Shown here one piece after another: positions 1-13,146 of a stretch of 64,000 bases of DNA. The DNA is taken from assembly GCA_019843655.1 (NCBI GenBank), contig JACDQD010000005.1, positions 27,910,954-27,974,953 of the forward strand. The letters are read 5' to 3'. The DNA is from Lethocerus indicus. Taxonomy: Eukaryota > Arthropoda > Insecta > Hemiptera > Belostomatidae. The notes beneath the pieces are model-generated. The model saw only the letters and a program-made list of their open reading frames with translations, did not search any database and was not told where the DNA came from. Both the position numbers and the translations under genes were made by a program. Positions within the stretch are counted from its first letter, which is position 1, and the number at the start of each line of letters is the position of its first letter.

Positions 1-1180
1 GTTTGAGGTCGCGTGAACGGCCCCCATCTAGCCAAAGGGGCCACTCGGTACAGGTGAGGGGGCGGGGCAGGGGGCACGGCTCCCTCATTATTTTAATCTA
101 CCAAATGTTGGTTCTAATTATCTCCGCATAACATCACGACGTCACCGCGTCCCCTCTCTCAGTTCATGACTTCGTCCGACCTGCCGCTTGACATCTGCAA
201 CGACCGCTGTCCAATACAGTTCGTGCGCTTCGCCGATCATCATTTATAATGGGGGCTCGAATACTTTGTCGAAGCCACTGAAAATTCAACCTAATGAAGT
301 CTACAAAATTAATGAAGCTTTCGATGCGAAATAAGGTCGCCCGTCAATTTTTATTTTCCTCTGGACATAGCGTCTGGAGATAGTCCCTGATAAAGGTATT
401 ATATTTATTCACCGAGGGACGTTTCTGCTTTAATATACAATAAATTCTTGAATATGGCCTAGGATTTATATTAAATAAGGAGGTGCAAGGTATGTATATA
501 TAACTAAAAATGTACACGATAATAATGTATAGTAACTTAAGTGCATCTGCATGAATAGACTGTATAAACATTAGGTCCCACCCAACACAACATGTTGATT
601 TCAATTCTGGTAACATCATGTATTAGACATATAATCCTGGAGAGTTCACTATGCGGGAATCGTTCCCTTCTATATCTGGCGGTCTCGCCAGCGTTCTAGT
701 TGCTGTATTATAATATCCCGGTCACTTATTGGTGAATCTCCAAGAAAAGGCAAAAATCCTTCCCCGTTAGGAAATATATAACATACTCTGGACTTCACTC
801 TCATTTCGAATTGAGGTTTTCAATTAAAGCGAAAGTACTTTTATTTACATTTATGAATATAACTGAAGCACATACGTCGATCCAGACTACCACAAACTCC
901 ATTTCCATAAATCGAAACTTTGACCTTTTACTAATAATCCACCGGTCCGTAGTATATCCCAGCACGCGTACCGGTTATACTGCTCAATTTACAGGAGCAA
1001 AAAAAAAGACAGAAACGGGAGCTTCACGGCCCAGTGAAGCCGCTTTACGAAAACCGTGCGTGCGTTTGGGCCGCAAGGCGTATAAGCCGAATTAAATTAT
1101 AAAAATATATAACGCGAGAACAGGTAACAAAGGAGGAGGGCCCCGGCGCGGGAAGAGGACGTTAATATAAAATCCCGGTG
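1..1180. other. AT-rich unique sequence, no gene seen
   Basis: Begins in a GC-rich stretch (1-75), then AT-rich unique DNA. No frame is protein-like. GC rises again from about 1010. Confidence 0.5.
1021..1040. repeat. 7-bp hairpin GCTTCAC/GTGAAGC
   Basis: Perfect stem with 6-nt loop in a short GC-rich patch. Confidence 0.6.
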
Positions 1181-1208
1181 GAAGGAAGGGAGGGGTTGGG
1201 GTTAGGGG
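1181..1208 (+). repeat. G-quadruplex motif
   Basis: GGG-A-GGGG-TT-GGGG-TTA-GGGG (1188-1208) satisfies the G3+N1-7 rule with four runs and short loops. The last units resemble telomere-type TTAGGGG but are not tandem. Confidence 0.7.
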
Positions 1209-2013
1209 TATGAATTTATGCGGTAGTGTATATCAAGAGGGAGAGGGGTAGGGGTAAAAATAATACCGGAGTTGGGTTCCAGGTTTAACCGAATTGATGT
1301 AGAGGCGGAGGGGAGAGGGTCTTGCCGAGGAACATGACAGGGTAAAACATGGCGGGAGGGCGGCCCGGCTAAACACGAGAGCCCGCGCACCGCCCACAGA
1401 TGAACAGCCCGCCTGGTGATATTTTAGTCGGACCCATATTGACGTATTCAATAACATATGCACAAAGGCCCGACGCCCCACGCCCCTCACCACGCACAGA
1501 ACGGCCATTTATGGGCCGCGTCCAAACTCAACGTAAGGGGGATACCAGTTGACGTGCTGGAAAATGTTACCCAACAACGTTTTCAAAAATTGTTACCGGA
1601 TAATACTGTAACCTGAACCTCGATTATTAATAACGGCGGCAGTATTAGGGGGACCTCTAATGGTATTAAGTAGTACAGAACAGTACATGCCAGTGGTTAT
1701 CTGATAAAACTATTATTCCTTTTATAAGTATCGTATTTTTGTATTCGTTTAACTTTATTACGCAAAACAATTGACGGCCATGTACGTTCATAATTATCTG
1801 ACAAAAATAAATTATGGACAGAAAATACCTACCGCCCCGTGTTTCATGCCCGGGACAATCTTTTCAGTTGCTGCCCAATCGGGAAACCCTTTTATGCTGA
1901 TTATTTTATTTTCGACGGATTAAAAAAATTTCGGTGCGACGATATGGGCCACCATGCAGATTTTAATCTACTAAAAGGGGGACCTCTCCTGTTTCTTCAT
2001 TGATTGTGTGGTG

Positions 2014-2032
2014 CCCCCCCCCCCTCCACCGT

Positions 2033-2069
<37 letters not shown>
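2014..2069. repeat. Compound C11, (GT)13, (GA)6 microsatellite
   Basis: A run of 11 C at 2014-2024, then GT repeats 2031-2056 passing directly into GA repeats 2057-2069. Confidence 0.97.
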
Positions 2070-4267
2070 CTTGACCGCAAGGTCGGAGGGGGGCTACTTA
2101 ATTTAATTAATTTCTCTGACCCCTAACAATCGTCACAATATCCATCTATCAAACTAGTGTCCTGTAGAAACTGGCGTCAATTTACCCATCCGCGTGACAT
2201 GTATCGACAATCGATTATAATTGTATTTATAACAGTACGGTACGGTGACCGATTTCCTGTCATCAATTCGCTTGGGCTCGGACGAAAAATTGGAAGCGAA
2301 TTCGGTCCAATCCCAGGCTATAGAGTGATGTTATTCAGAATACACGCAGGAAATATAGTATGACAAATTCCACAGTCCTAGAACCGTAAAATTAAATACA
2401 CGTTTTTCCCCAACTGTAAATTCATCACTCGCATAAAAAATTCACCATTATGTCGCTTAGCACCGATGTGGCGGGCACGCCCCTACTATTTTAAAGAACA
2501 TGTCCGCACATTATACTACAATGTGCTTCAATGTAATGAGCGTGTTACAGGTATTTTGGGCTCCGTTAGCCATTAGGTAAGATTTACAACCGAATGAAAG
2601 TGTATATCCCTTAATGTCTGAGCTATTCCGGACCCTACAGCAGGAGATTTGTACTTAGATAATGAATAAAACAAAAACCTATATTGCAATATTTTGGTTT
2701 ACCTGTTACATGTTTCTAGAGAGGACAGAAAGTGTTGAAAAGTAAAATCTATAAGAATTGATCGGAGATTGAAAAACTAGGAAGAGATATAGGTTATTAA
2801 TGAGGCAAGAGAATGTTATTAGATCTGTAAGTGGTCAAAACCTAGTAGAAACTAGAAATACCTTTCAAATTATACTCATCAACTTATATCATTATTGATT
2901 CTTGATATAAAACTCTTGGCCCGTTTGTGGATATGTTTGAACTGAAGAACATTATTTAAGCGTAATAATTTTTTCAAATACTGCAAACATTTCTATTGAG
3001 TTATTCTTTGACATTTAATTGCGTTCTAATAACTTTGAAAACAAAATGAATACATTAATATCAATTCCAGGGTACGTAGTTTAAAAATGTTAATTCTGGG
3101 AACGAATTTTGAGCCTTAACTCATCTGCTAAAAACGAATTAGCAGAACTTGTCCCCAACAGTAGGATATGCATACATATTCCGAGTCGTTAACGAAGAGA
3201 GGGTATTAATTTTAGTAGCAGAGTGGGCGGGGAAGGCAAGGGCTGGAAAAGTGGATCGTAGAGGAAGTTTAGCTGAAGAGCGAGAAGTGAGGCGGGGGGA
3301 ACTACAACCTCTCTTCTTGTTTAGCATTCGCAAATTCCTTTCGGTTTACTGTTGTTTGCGGGTGGCTATGGAGGAGCAGGGGGGAGGAGGGGTTAGGCTC
3401 AGGAGGAAGTCGGATTTGTATGAAATAAATATGTATAAGATAGCGGTGGGTGGGGTTCAAGGTTCGGATGAAGGTTGAACTCCGGCAGGGTCGAATCAAA
3501 AGTAGAGGTCTCAGCGGTAATATTTGGCTTCGAGTAAGAGAATGTAAATTTAGTCGCAGAAGGAAGCCGCCGACCCGTTTAAAAGAAAGGTAACACCGCC
3601 ACCAGTTAGCCGGTCAGACTCGGCCTACCTACCCCACCACGTTGGATTTGTTTACACATAATCCCTAATGAAACATTCATCGCGACATTTAAAGCGAAAT
3701 GGTAAAGCTGGAATATTTCGTATTCATCGACGAGAGAACATGCTGCTTGTTTCTCACTTATTGAACTAAGGTTCTGAACTATACCAGCAGCAGACTCCAA
3801 TGTACCCAAGATAAGTACGAAAACATCTGTCAATTACTGACGACTGACTACCCGGTTGAACAAACGGGATGACTGAATGCACCGGAAATTTGCAAAATAC
3901 ATGCTAATAACAGATCATAAGCATCCATACAAAATAAACGTTTCAACCAGCCTTAACAATATTCCAACTATGTAATCAGAAAAATAAAAAATCTCACAAA
4001 ACTAATCGGAATTAACTACCGTTTAATTGTAAACCAATTCCATACAGTAATGGGTCAATAGGGTTACCATTTCGGTATTTCCTCCCTCCTGCAAGAGGGT
4101 TGACATTCACCGATAAATAGATCCCCCGTCCCTCTGGCTCTCAGTTAATAGGGTCCCTTGAACCGAGGCCCAACCCCGTTTAGGTGAACCTCCCCTCGTG
4201 ATCCAAAGGAGTTGGGGGATGTTGCGGTCGTCTACCCTTCTAGCCGCCCCTTGCTCCCTCTCGTTCG
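2070..4267. other. Unique sequence, no gene seen
   Basis: Mostly AT-rich. A GA/GC-rich patch at about 3220-3480 carries overlapping artefact frames on both strands. Nothing else stands out. Confidence 0.45.
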
Positions 4268-4283
4268 CTCTCTCTCTCTCTCT
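4268..4283. repeat. (CT)8 microsatellite
   Basis: Eight CT units inside a C/T-rich stretch. Confidence 0.9.
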
Positions 4284-7149
4284 TGTCTACAAATTAAGTT
4301 ACATTTCAAGTCCGACCGCAGAGCGGGAGGGCTGAGACATTGCAATACAACTACTACCCCATATACCTCCCTATTTTCCTAACAACTTGATTGAGTCCTG
4401 ACCCTAGCGGTTGGTTCCCTAAAATTGCAGTAATAACGTAGGATAGTACACGCAGGAATATTATGAATTTCTAGAACATAATATTTCTATAACCGAAGCA
4501 AAGTTTTAAGATAATTATGCAGTCAACTGATCTACCCTTAAAAATGTGTTTACCTTACCATAATGTAAGCTTTTTAGCTAGCTCAACGAAAGGAAAAGAC
4601 GGTACGGGTTATTTGGACATTTTATGTGAGATGATAAGGCTACTTATGCTAGTAATCCCATCATTTTATCTATTGGCTTTAATAATTATAAATGAGTAGT
4701 AGATTTCGTATAAGTCAGACAGCTCTAGACTGACTGAATTAGGCCATTTTAATGTCGAATAACAGAGGACACAACCAACCACTTAATTTAAATAATATAT
4801 TAGCAGGAAAATGAAAAAGGAGATTTCAACTTTGTTATGCCCCAGTACTTCACAATATTGAAAGTAATTTAGATTTTCTTTCTCAGCTATTTCTTTTTCT
4901 AAAATATTACCCAGATACGATGTTGGAAAATGCATATCCCCTAAAATTGTTCCAAATCTTTTCTCTCTTTTACTCTATCCCCTGTAAAATTCTATATTAT
5001 TAAAATAATTTCGGTTGCGGTCAAAGGAAAATATTAAAACATAAACGAAGCTTTAAAACGTCGCTTTACGCCGCCAAATTACGAGTAATCTCACTTTACG
5101 TTTTCCAAGAAATAATCTGCACGACAAATATATAATAAGAAGATCAAAAAATTAACCTAAGATATATAATTTTATAGCTTTACATATTTGATTGAGAGGG
5201 TTTGGAATACAACTCAACCATTGCAGTATTCTGTATCAACTTGCTGAGCTAGTTCTCAACGAGATAGGATTCACCTTTTCCCCACCGTCAATAGCATAAG
5301 AATGAATTAACTAGCAGTTAACGTATTACGTTTATCACGATAAATGCTATTATTCAATTAATCATTCTGAGCTGGGACACAGCATACAAAATGATCCACT
5401 TTATCACGAAACACAACGTACGAATGAAAGTAAAATGTGGACCCTTCACCACGTTCCAGTACTCGAATTGGAATCGCGAGCGGAAAACTAATACGGAAGT
5501 AAAACGAAGCTTCGCCGGTTAAAGGCAGGAAAAAAAGGATAAAATGAAACGCAGACATAAATATGTATTGGGAACATTGGAAATGTATAGGAGAGAGACA
5601 TTTCTCTCGGGGAGCTCTTACATATTGCATCCGACGAAGCACCTATACCAATTTATTACGGAGTATAAGGCCCAGAAGGGACGAACGATGGAGAGTACGA
5701 GGAATTTATTCGCCTTATGTTAATTTTTAATATTTGACGAAAGGGAAACAGCAATCCAGCGAGATTTATATCGACTAGTTTCAACAGAACTCTTTAATGT
5801 CAACGATTTCGACTGGTTTTAATTTCTTTCTTAAATCAGTAACCTTGTTAAAACAATTATGACTAGGTCTAAAATTCAACAGAACTAGAACAAAAAACTT
5901 AATACAGCAATTATTAACTCTGAATGAGTACAAAATAACAGTGATAAAACCAAATATAAGTAAGGCTTTATGAATAATTATTCTACCTTTTACCGCTTTT
6001 TCCTGTACCTGGAGTTCTAATCCTTCGAATTATTTATCAATCCGTAAATGTGAATTAGGAGAAACGAGCGGAATTTGGTAATATATACAATTTAATATAA
6101 ATTTCATAGAAGAAAATTCAGGCGGGGATTCAAGAGCACCGAGCGCAATGAATGACAAAAAAATAGATGATCGGGCATCTGAAAACGAGCGATCGCCATC
6201 CAATCCTATTAGTCTTAACCATAGATGGTACAGCTCCAATCAAATAAAGTGAAGGGGGCCACCGATCGGTAGATTCGTTATCCATTAGTTTAACATAATA
6301 CGAAGAATTGAAACGGACCAAGGGCGGGGTGGGGGGAATAAACAGGAGTGACAGGGCAAACAAGACCACGACCGGTCTCCACTCCCAGGCATAACATTCA
6401 AACCCCATTCGCCTCACACTACCCATTTGTCATCACTATGATCAATCGACTTTCTCCTCTAATTCCATTGAAACTATTTTCAAGTGGTAAATATTCGACG
6501 GAAAAACGTGTTATAATTTATTAAATGGCTCATATCAGCTCCCTGTATGCAAAAATGCGTAGACATTAAGGGTGCGGAGTTTGGGAAAAAGCAAATCGAA
6601 CACGGACACAAAGCGTAGAAAATAAACCTAGGTTCGGCAACAGATAACAGCTGTGATTACCTATTTGTGTACACCGTCAACAAATTTCAGTAGTAAATTG
6701 TTTCTACCGCAATACTGAGAAAGAGAAGGGTCTAGAGATCGGTTGTGATCAATGAATTTCAAAAATGTCGATTGACGCTCTACCTGAGCTACAGTTTGTC
6801 AATTAATTATTCGATTTGGCCCCTGAGTCGAGGTTTGACTTGAACACACGAATTTTACTCTGAACCTAATAAATGCTAACAGAACCTAAATGATTTTTAG
6901 AGCAGCGGCAATATTTCTGCGTGTTATTTATAGGAAATTCTTTTCTATATAGGCGAATTTTAAATTAACTCAAGAAAATAAAATTATTGTATGATGAAAA
7001 CACACTTCCGCCGATTCAGAATACCTAATTCTGAAAACCGTTACAAATTAGTGCCTATATACCCTTCGCGGATATATATAGTAAAAATAACCGCTTTAAT
7101 TTATAGTATTTTCAGTAGACTACTTTTCGTTCACCAGAAAGCACCGTTT
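4284..7149. other. AT-rich unique sequence, no gene seen
   Basis: Long AT-rich stretch with only short frames; a few pyrimidine-rich words near 4870-4990. Confidence 0.45.
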
Positions 7150-7734
7150 CGACTACCGAAAGTCTGAGCGAAGAATATTGGAGAGTCCGGGCGAAATCGG
7201 GTGAGCTCACCAGATTTCGATACCGAGAGAAGTATTGGCGGTGACGGCGCGGAGGGAGGTGGGGGTCGCTCGAAAAAGTTTAGTCCGCCAGAGATAAGTA
7301 AGTAGAAACTAGAAGAAAAAGAAGAACAAGTTAGTAGAATCCAATCTGTAGCGGCCCGGCCGCAGAGAGTAACTTAGTTGAGAGAGAGGGAGAGGAGTGA
7401 GCATGTGCGAGCGAGAGGGGGACAATGCCGAAGAGAGAGATCCTCCATCGGGACTGGGATGATGGTCCATGACCCGGCTCCCATCACTCACAGCACAGAT
7501 GAATATCCGGCCGGTCATCACGCCGAATTGAATCACGGGGTGACGTCAGACCTCTTGCCAAGGAGACGGAAGCGGCCGCGTGGAGCGAAGGGACCCGCTC
7601 GCAAACATAAAATAGCAATTCCCGCGAGTCCGCATTTAGCGACCTTATCAGTCAAACTACAACCGGTATTATACAGCACAAGAGAAATTCTATGCCGTCT
7701 TTCTACAGTTCTGCAGTACTGACTGCGTTCAAAG
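7150..7734 (+). other. Candidate 5' UTR exon with splice donor
   Basis: A GC- and CpG-rich patch in AT-rich surroundings ends at GTTCAAAG|GTGAGTGC (GT at 7735), an excellent donor. It contains a GA-rich stretch, a CRE-like TGACGTCA (about 7540-7547) and a long plus-strand open frame (7378-7722) whose product, rich in RERER and GPARKHK, looks like composition rather than protein. Short ATGs here terminate early, as in a 5' leader. No promoter motif is secure. Confidence 0.22.
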
Positions 7735-9481
7735 GTGAGTGCGCTTTTCTTGCCGATTTACTCCCCAGGTCTCACATTTGGCTGGAATCGTCTACATTAA
7801 AACCTGTCTCGACAAATGTAATCTTCATGACGCATATGCACATCCGGTAGCAAATATAACCACCGCTACCTAATTTTCCCAATTATAAACAAACTATCGT
7901 ATAAACAACAATACAACTAAAAATTCCGGAAGTACAAAGAAAAATCACATTTCACTACTTGAAACACAAACTTGCATATACTACTTTCAATCATACAGTT
8001 CCCACATTTTTATTTAAATATCGAAGGAATAATGGATCTACAGTAGCCAAGAGTTATCCGAAGAATCAAAGAAAATAAGGAATGCGAATTCTGGTGACGT
8101 GAAGTACTTTTCAGTCAGGTGCCGACCCTAATTATCGGCCATAAACCAATTTCGGGCAAGTCAAATACGCGTAAATCCATCATTATTAGGGTAGAAAATT
8201 ATTTTTTGCGTGTAGGAAAGTGTGGGTTGTAGTCCTGTGATAAAGGCGACACGCCACACTATTGGCTTCAAACTGACCAATCGTGAAATTGATATATAAA
8301 GCGCGACTTTCCTCCAAGTCCGTTTTCCCTATTTGCCGCCCAGGACTTCCTGCAAACCAAATAACCGGAACGGAAAATATTCCTTCCGACGAAATTCGGG
8401 CCTCATTCTCCCGAAAAATAAGTATAACAATTTCCTGTACTAGAATAATTCATATGAAGTCAAACGTTACGAGACGTATATGTTGCCAGCAGCCAAAACT
8501 TGTCTTGCGTGATTTACGGAATATATGCATATATCACATCTCATGTCATTCATATAATAAAGAATCTGCAAACAGTTCCTCATTATGAAGGATAAGCGAT
8601 TTGGTCGTGTTTTGTGTCCTGTCAGCACATGTATCGATCAGATCGATTATATTAGATACATATTTTGCTGCTTTAAGTTTATGGCCTATCGTACCTATTG
8701 CAGTTAACATATGTACTTAAAGCGAAAATAGATTATAGTATTTATAATCGAAAGCGACTGCAATTATGAGAACCCGAAAGTGATATAGCACCTATGAACG
8801 TTCAATTTAAGGGGCGATAAAAATTTAAACTACTGGTGGAGTTCTGAGTAACTGAAAATATTTTGCTATTATATTAAAATTGGAAGTAATACAAAAAATC
8901 ACTAGAAAATTGATCTTATTTTCTCACATACCCACTGCGCTATCTCAAAACCTTATTTTCCTGAAACAGGACAGCAAAGTGTACCAAATGCTAAATATTA
9001 CGAGTGGGGGGTAAGAGATTAGTGAATAAGATAAGATGAATAGAAGTGAAGAAGAGGGGGAGGAGAACGCGGGAGGAGCTAATCAACAGAGGACTTAAGA
9101 CGGGGCGGCGTCACCTCGCACTCTCCTGAGTATCATCCAAGTTAACAGCCGAGGTCACTGTGTGCTAAGTAAACCCACTTGTTGAAGAAGCTTATAGTCT
9201 ATAAGAGATTTAGTTCTACAGTTAAGGTCCAACCTGCTGCTCCACCGCCCATCAAGCCAGCTTTCCAACAACAATACTGACCGGACTCCGCCAACCCAAT
9301 TTACCTAATACACCGCGAAATATAATTATCACTATACCGATATTAACTAAACCAACACAGAAATATAGTATATATATTCTACAATTTCTTTCATAATATC
9401 CTTTGTAGAATGTTGCATTAACACAAGAAAGGGATAAAGTAAATAGAATGAAAATAATTCACCACGGCGCTGATGCAAGAC
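7735..9481. other. AT-rich unique sequence, no gene seen
   Basis: If 7150-7734 is an exon this would be its intron. Contains a GA-rich patch at about 9000-9080 and short open frames without features. Confidence 0.4.
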
Positions 9482-9726
9482 CCGCACAACTTATGTGTTG
9501 TGCGGTATTAGTATCGCAGGGGTTTAAAAAATGCCTTCAAGAAATTAGTACAATTTCTTTTATAGTAAATACCATTGCCAGGCGATTAATAATTAATAAT
9601 CGCGCTAATCAATCCCCACCACTCGAACCTCCCCGATACGGGAAGTGGGATTGGAACCGAAGAGAGGAAATTCAAATATATGTAAAAAATAACTGTATCC
9701 AGTCTATACAGTTATTTTTTACATAT
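9482..9726. repeat. Cluster of consecutive hairpins
   Basis: Within 245 bp there are five inverted repeats in a row: 9482-9505 (9-bp stem, 6-nt loop), 9539-9559 (8-bp stem, 5-nt loop AGTAC), 9582-9603 (7-bp stem), 9632-9642 (4-bp CCCG/CGGG) and 9678-9726 (21-bp perfect stem, 7-nt loop). An open frame crosses the whole cluster but its protein is unrecognisable and its end is dictated by the palindrome. Could be a structured RNA, or the remains of a MITE-like element; no terminal repeat or target duplication was identified. Confidence 0.45.
9678..9726. repeat. Perfect 21-bp hairpin
   Basis: ATATGTAAAAAATAACTGTAT, a 7-nt loop CCAGTCT, then the exact reverse complement. No mismatches or bulges. 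Too short and too perfect for a typical animal pre-miRNA; more like a young palindrome or small foldback insertion. Confidence 0.85.
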
Positions 9727-12700
9727 CAGCCATAATCTGTTAACGACGTATAAATAATACCAGAAATGTATGATTCGATAGAAACCCCACTGTAAAAATT
9801 CCATTCCCGTTGATTTAATATAAATCCCTCTTATAAGAGGAATATTTCAGATAAACAAGTTAAAATACTGGGCTGGAAATAGCGGATAATGGAGGAAATT
9901 AAAAATCCTCCCAGAGGAGCATTACAGGCCGCTTCTCAATTTTCGCCGACTACATCTATATTACAATTAATAATTCAAATTGGTTTTTCTTACCATTAAA
10001 GCTCTAGCCAACGGAATTTTTGCAGTCCTATTGGCGCATGGTCGGTATCGTTCCGGGAGCCCGAGTATGAATTTTCTCATCTATAATTCTTCCAACTATT
10101 AACGTGCCGTTTAAACAATTGAAACGTAACCTAATTTTATCGAGGGACGCAAATACCGGAGGTCGGAAACTCCACTGAGACTAACGAGTGTGGAAACGAA
10201 GGGGAGCGAAGGCGGGCGCCCCACCACTCGGTTTCGTGACGCACTTTGTGTGGACTCTGTCCCCCCAAATCCTCTCAACTTCTTACCAACACAATGGCCT
10301 AAGTCACAAAGGGGGAAACTTTACTTTCATAGCGGGAAATAGTAACGCGCTCGAGAAAAGAACTCACCACTTTCGAATAAAGGCGTTTTCTTCAATTCGT
10401 CCTAAAAGCGATTGTTGAATTTCAATAAATATTGGGCATACGTCCCATAGATTGGAGATATATAATCCCAGTACAAGATTGGTTAGTCCAAATAAAATGA
10501 TCGACCCAAAGGGAAAGGTCTATCGATACTGAGTGGTTCTTCGCAACATATTTCGGTAAGTGACGTTAGTAATTAGGACCACTCACGTTAATCTGATGTA
10601 AACAGACAAGGAAAATTGTCCAGCGGGTGGAATAACGATTGATATTTTAACCTGAAGGCAAACAGACCGAAAGTAGTCAAAAAATACGACGTCAAATGGG
10701 TTAAGGACACAATAACTGTCGCACAAAGGAATGCGCGGCCAAAAAAACCCGGCTCACCTCGTCCTCGTTATTATTAAAAATGTAGAAAAGATAATTTACT
10801 GAGGTCCGAAAACTGAGGAGAGTGAAATATAAAGAAGAGTGAGGCAGGGTAGTGGTGCCGGCGGTAGTGGAGGGGGTAAGCGCGGATGGGTGATATACTA
10901 CTGGCATATATTAAAAGAGCCCCCTTCCATTGGGCCGGGACCGCCTCTCACCTTACCCACGACCCACGGTTTTCATTTATAAAAAGCTCCCTTCCAGCTA
11001 GCCCCACCCCACCCCTTCTTTCCTCCCACCTCCTACTAGCACCTCACTCCTTCCAACCTGAAATGTTTCCTCCCCCAGCACCCAGAGAAGAAATCTAGGC
11101 GACTCGTTTGCGAGTGAGACCCCTCCCTCCCTCCGTCTGCCAAAGCCCGCTTCCGCCGGAAAAAAACTACACCTCCTCAGCCTAGTATATTCTATCGCCG
11201 ACTGATTACTAATAATTTCCCTGGGATGCAGCTGTCTAACGACGTTAAAAAGTGTTACTCCTCGCCAAAAGGTCACAGCTATCGCTTACGAACAAATATT
11301 CGAGTGTGGGAACATTTTTACAACTGAGCCGTATAACATCTGAAAATTTAATTCTTCCAATCGATAATCCTCCCTAGAATCGTAAACCATCAAAAGTGCA
11401 TCAAATCGAACTCAACGTCATTAAATATAATTTAAAAAATTATAGTCGTGATTTAATATTAAACAAAATAACTAGTACCAGAGTAGAAATACAGTAGTAT
11501 TCCTTTTACTAATCCAGGATACATTTGGGATTCGGATGCTATACTCTAGAACTGAATCAGGCTGAGGAAATCAGGATCTAGTATAGCTCTAGTAGAAAGC
11601 GATAACAATATGGCGCATGGACCGACTGTCGGTAGCGACCGCAAGGCCCGGGATAGGGCTCCGACTCCGGCTCCATTAACAGCGGGGGGACCCACTCTCC
11701 CTATCGAATCCATAATACACCCGAGGATATAATCAGTGGTCGCTGCGGTTTAATCATGGCCTCCAACACAGTGTGTCTCGTACACCACACGGTCACGATT
11801 CCTTTTACGCTTCTCTGGACTTCCAGAGTTTTCCATAAGGAGCACTAATATCAGCACTAAATCGATACATTTTTCCCCGGGTGTTTAACGAGTTATGTTA
11901 ACATAGTTACTTCATTCTCAGCCAGAAGTTAGAATAAGGGACATAACCTAAAAAGTATTTTATTAAAGTCAGATGGCAAGGAAGTAGTAGGCGATTCAAT
12001 ACCCCCCTCCCACCTCTCACTCCCTCATCCTCACTAATGTATATAAACCTCTAACAAACTAAATATCAAGTTCACTATTTCCTTCCGGTTTAACTGTAAG
12101 AAAAAAACGGAATTAAGTTCTTTTTTAACAATAGACCCACTTTAATTATAGTTGTTTACAAATTAACAACCCCTCCCGTCTTCTTTTAACTCGATATAAT
12201 ACTTAATACGACTTTAATGTACTTTTAGCCCCATCGCTAACAAAATGTAATTAAAGAACTTTTTCGTTTACAAAAAAAGAAAAACTGAACCGTTGATTAC
12301 CGGCTGCTAGTACTGCCATTAACCGTAAGGCATTTTACAGTTGCTAAATGTTTTAAAATTAAAGATAAACACTAGATACCTTTATACGCCTCTAGGTATT
12401 TCTTCAAGTACGAGCCATGGGCCCTACCCCCAACTATATAGAATTTATTTTTAGAAAGAAAACATGCGGATGATATTCTCAACCCTTGAATATTTGATGG
12501 ACGCTATTTTATTACTCGATTCACTAATAAAAGTATTTTCTATCGGATAAACATACACGTTAAAGTGTATTTGGTACTATTATCCATTTAATTACGCAAA
12601 TAGTGTTATTTAAAGGTATTCTAGAATTGGGTTTTTTCTGAACTCATCATTAGAGAATGTTAAATTGGCGATGATAGGGGGTGCTCGTCTGAAACAGTGT

Positions 12701-12968
12701 GCACGGATCGATTATCTTCCTGGGGTCCGATTGGGATTCGAGCAGTGACAACTTTTTTCAAACCCAGGGAATGTACAAACGTCCTCCTTTTTTGCCGGAC
12801 CACTTTCTTCGGGCAACGGGCTTTAAGTGACAGCTCTGAGTGTATGAACAGGAGGGGGGAGGGTAGAGTTGTAGTGGGGGGAGGAGAATGCAAATCTAAA
12901 TAAAAACGCTCGGTTCGCTGTGTTGAGGGACTGCGGGAAGAAGGAGGAGGCGCAATCTTGGAGCGAGC
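9727..12968. other. Unique sequence with a C/T-rich patch, no gene seen
   Basis: AT-rich flanks around a pyrimidine-rich, GC-richer patch at 10910-11160 that yields overlapping artefact frames. A 7-bp hairpin CTCTGGA/TCCAGAG lies near 11813-11828. Nothing else recognised. Confidence 0.4.
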
Positions 12969-13146
<178 letters not shown>

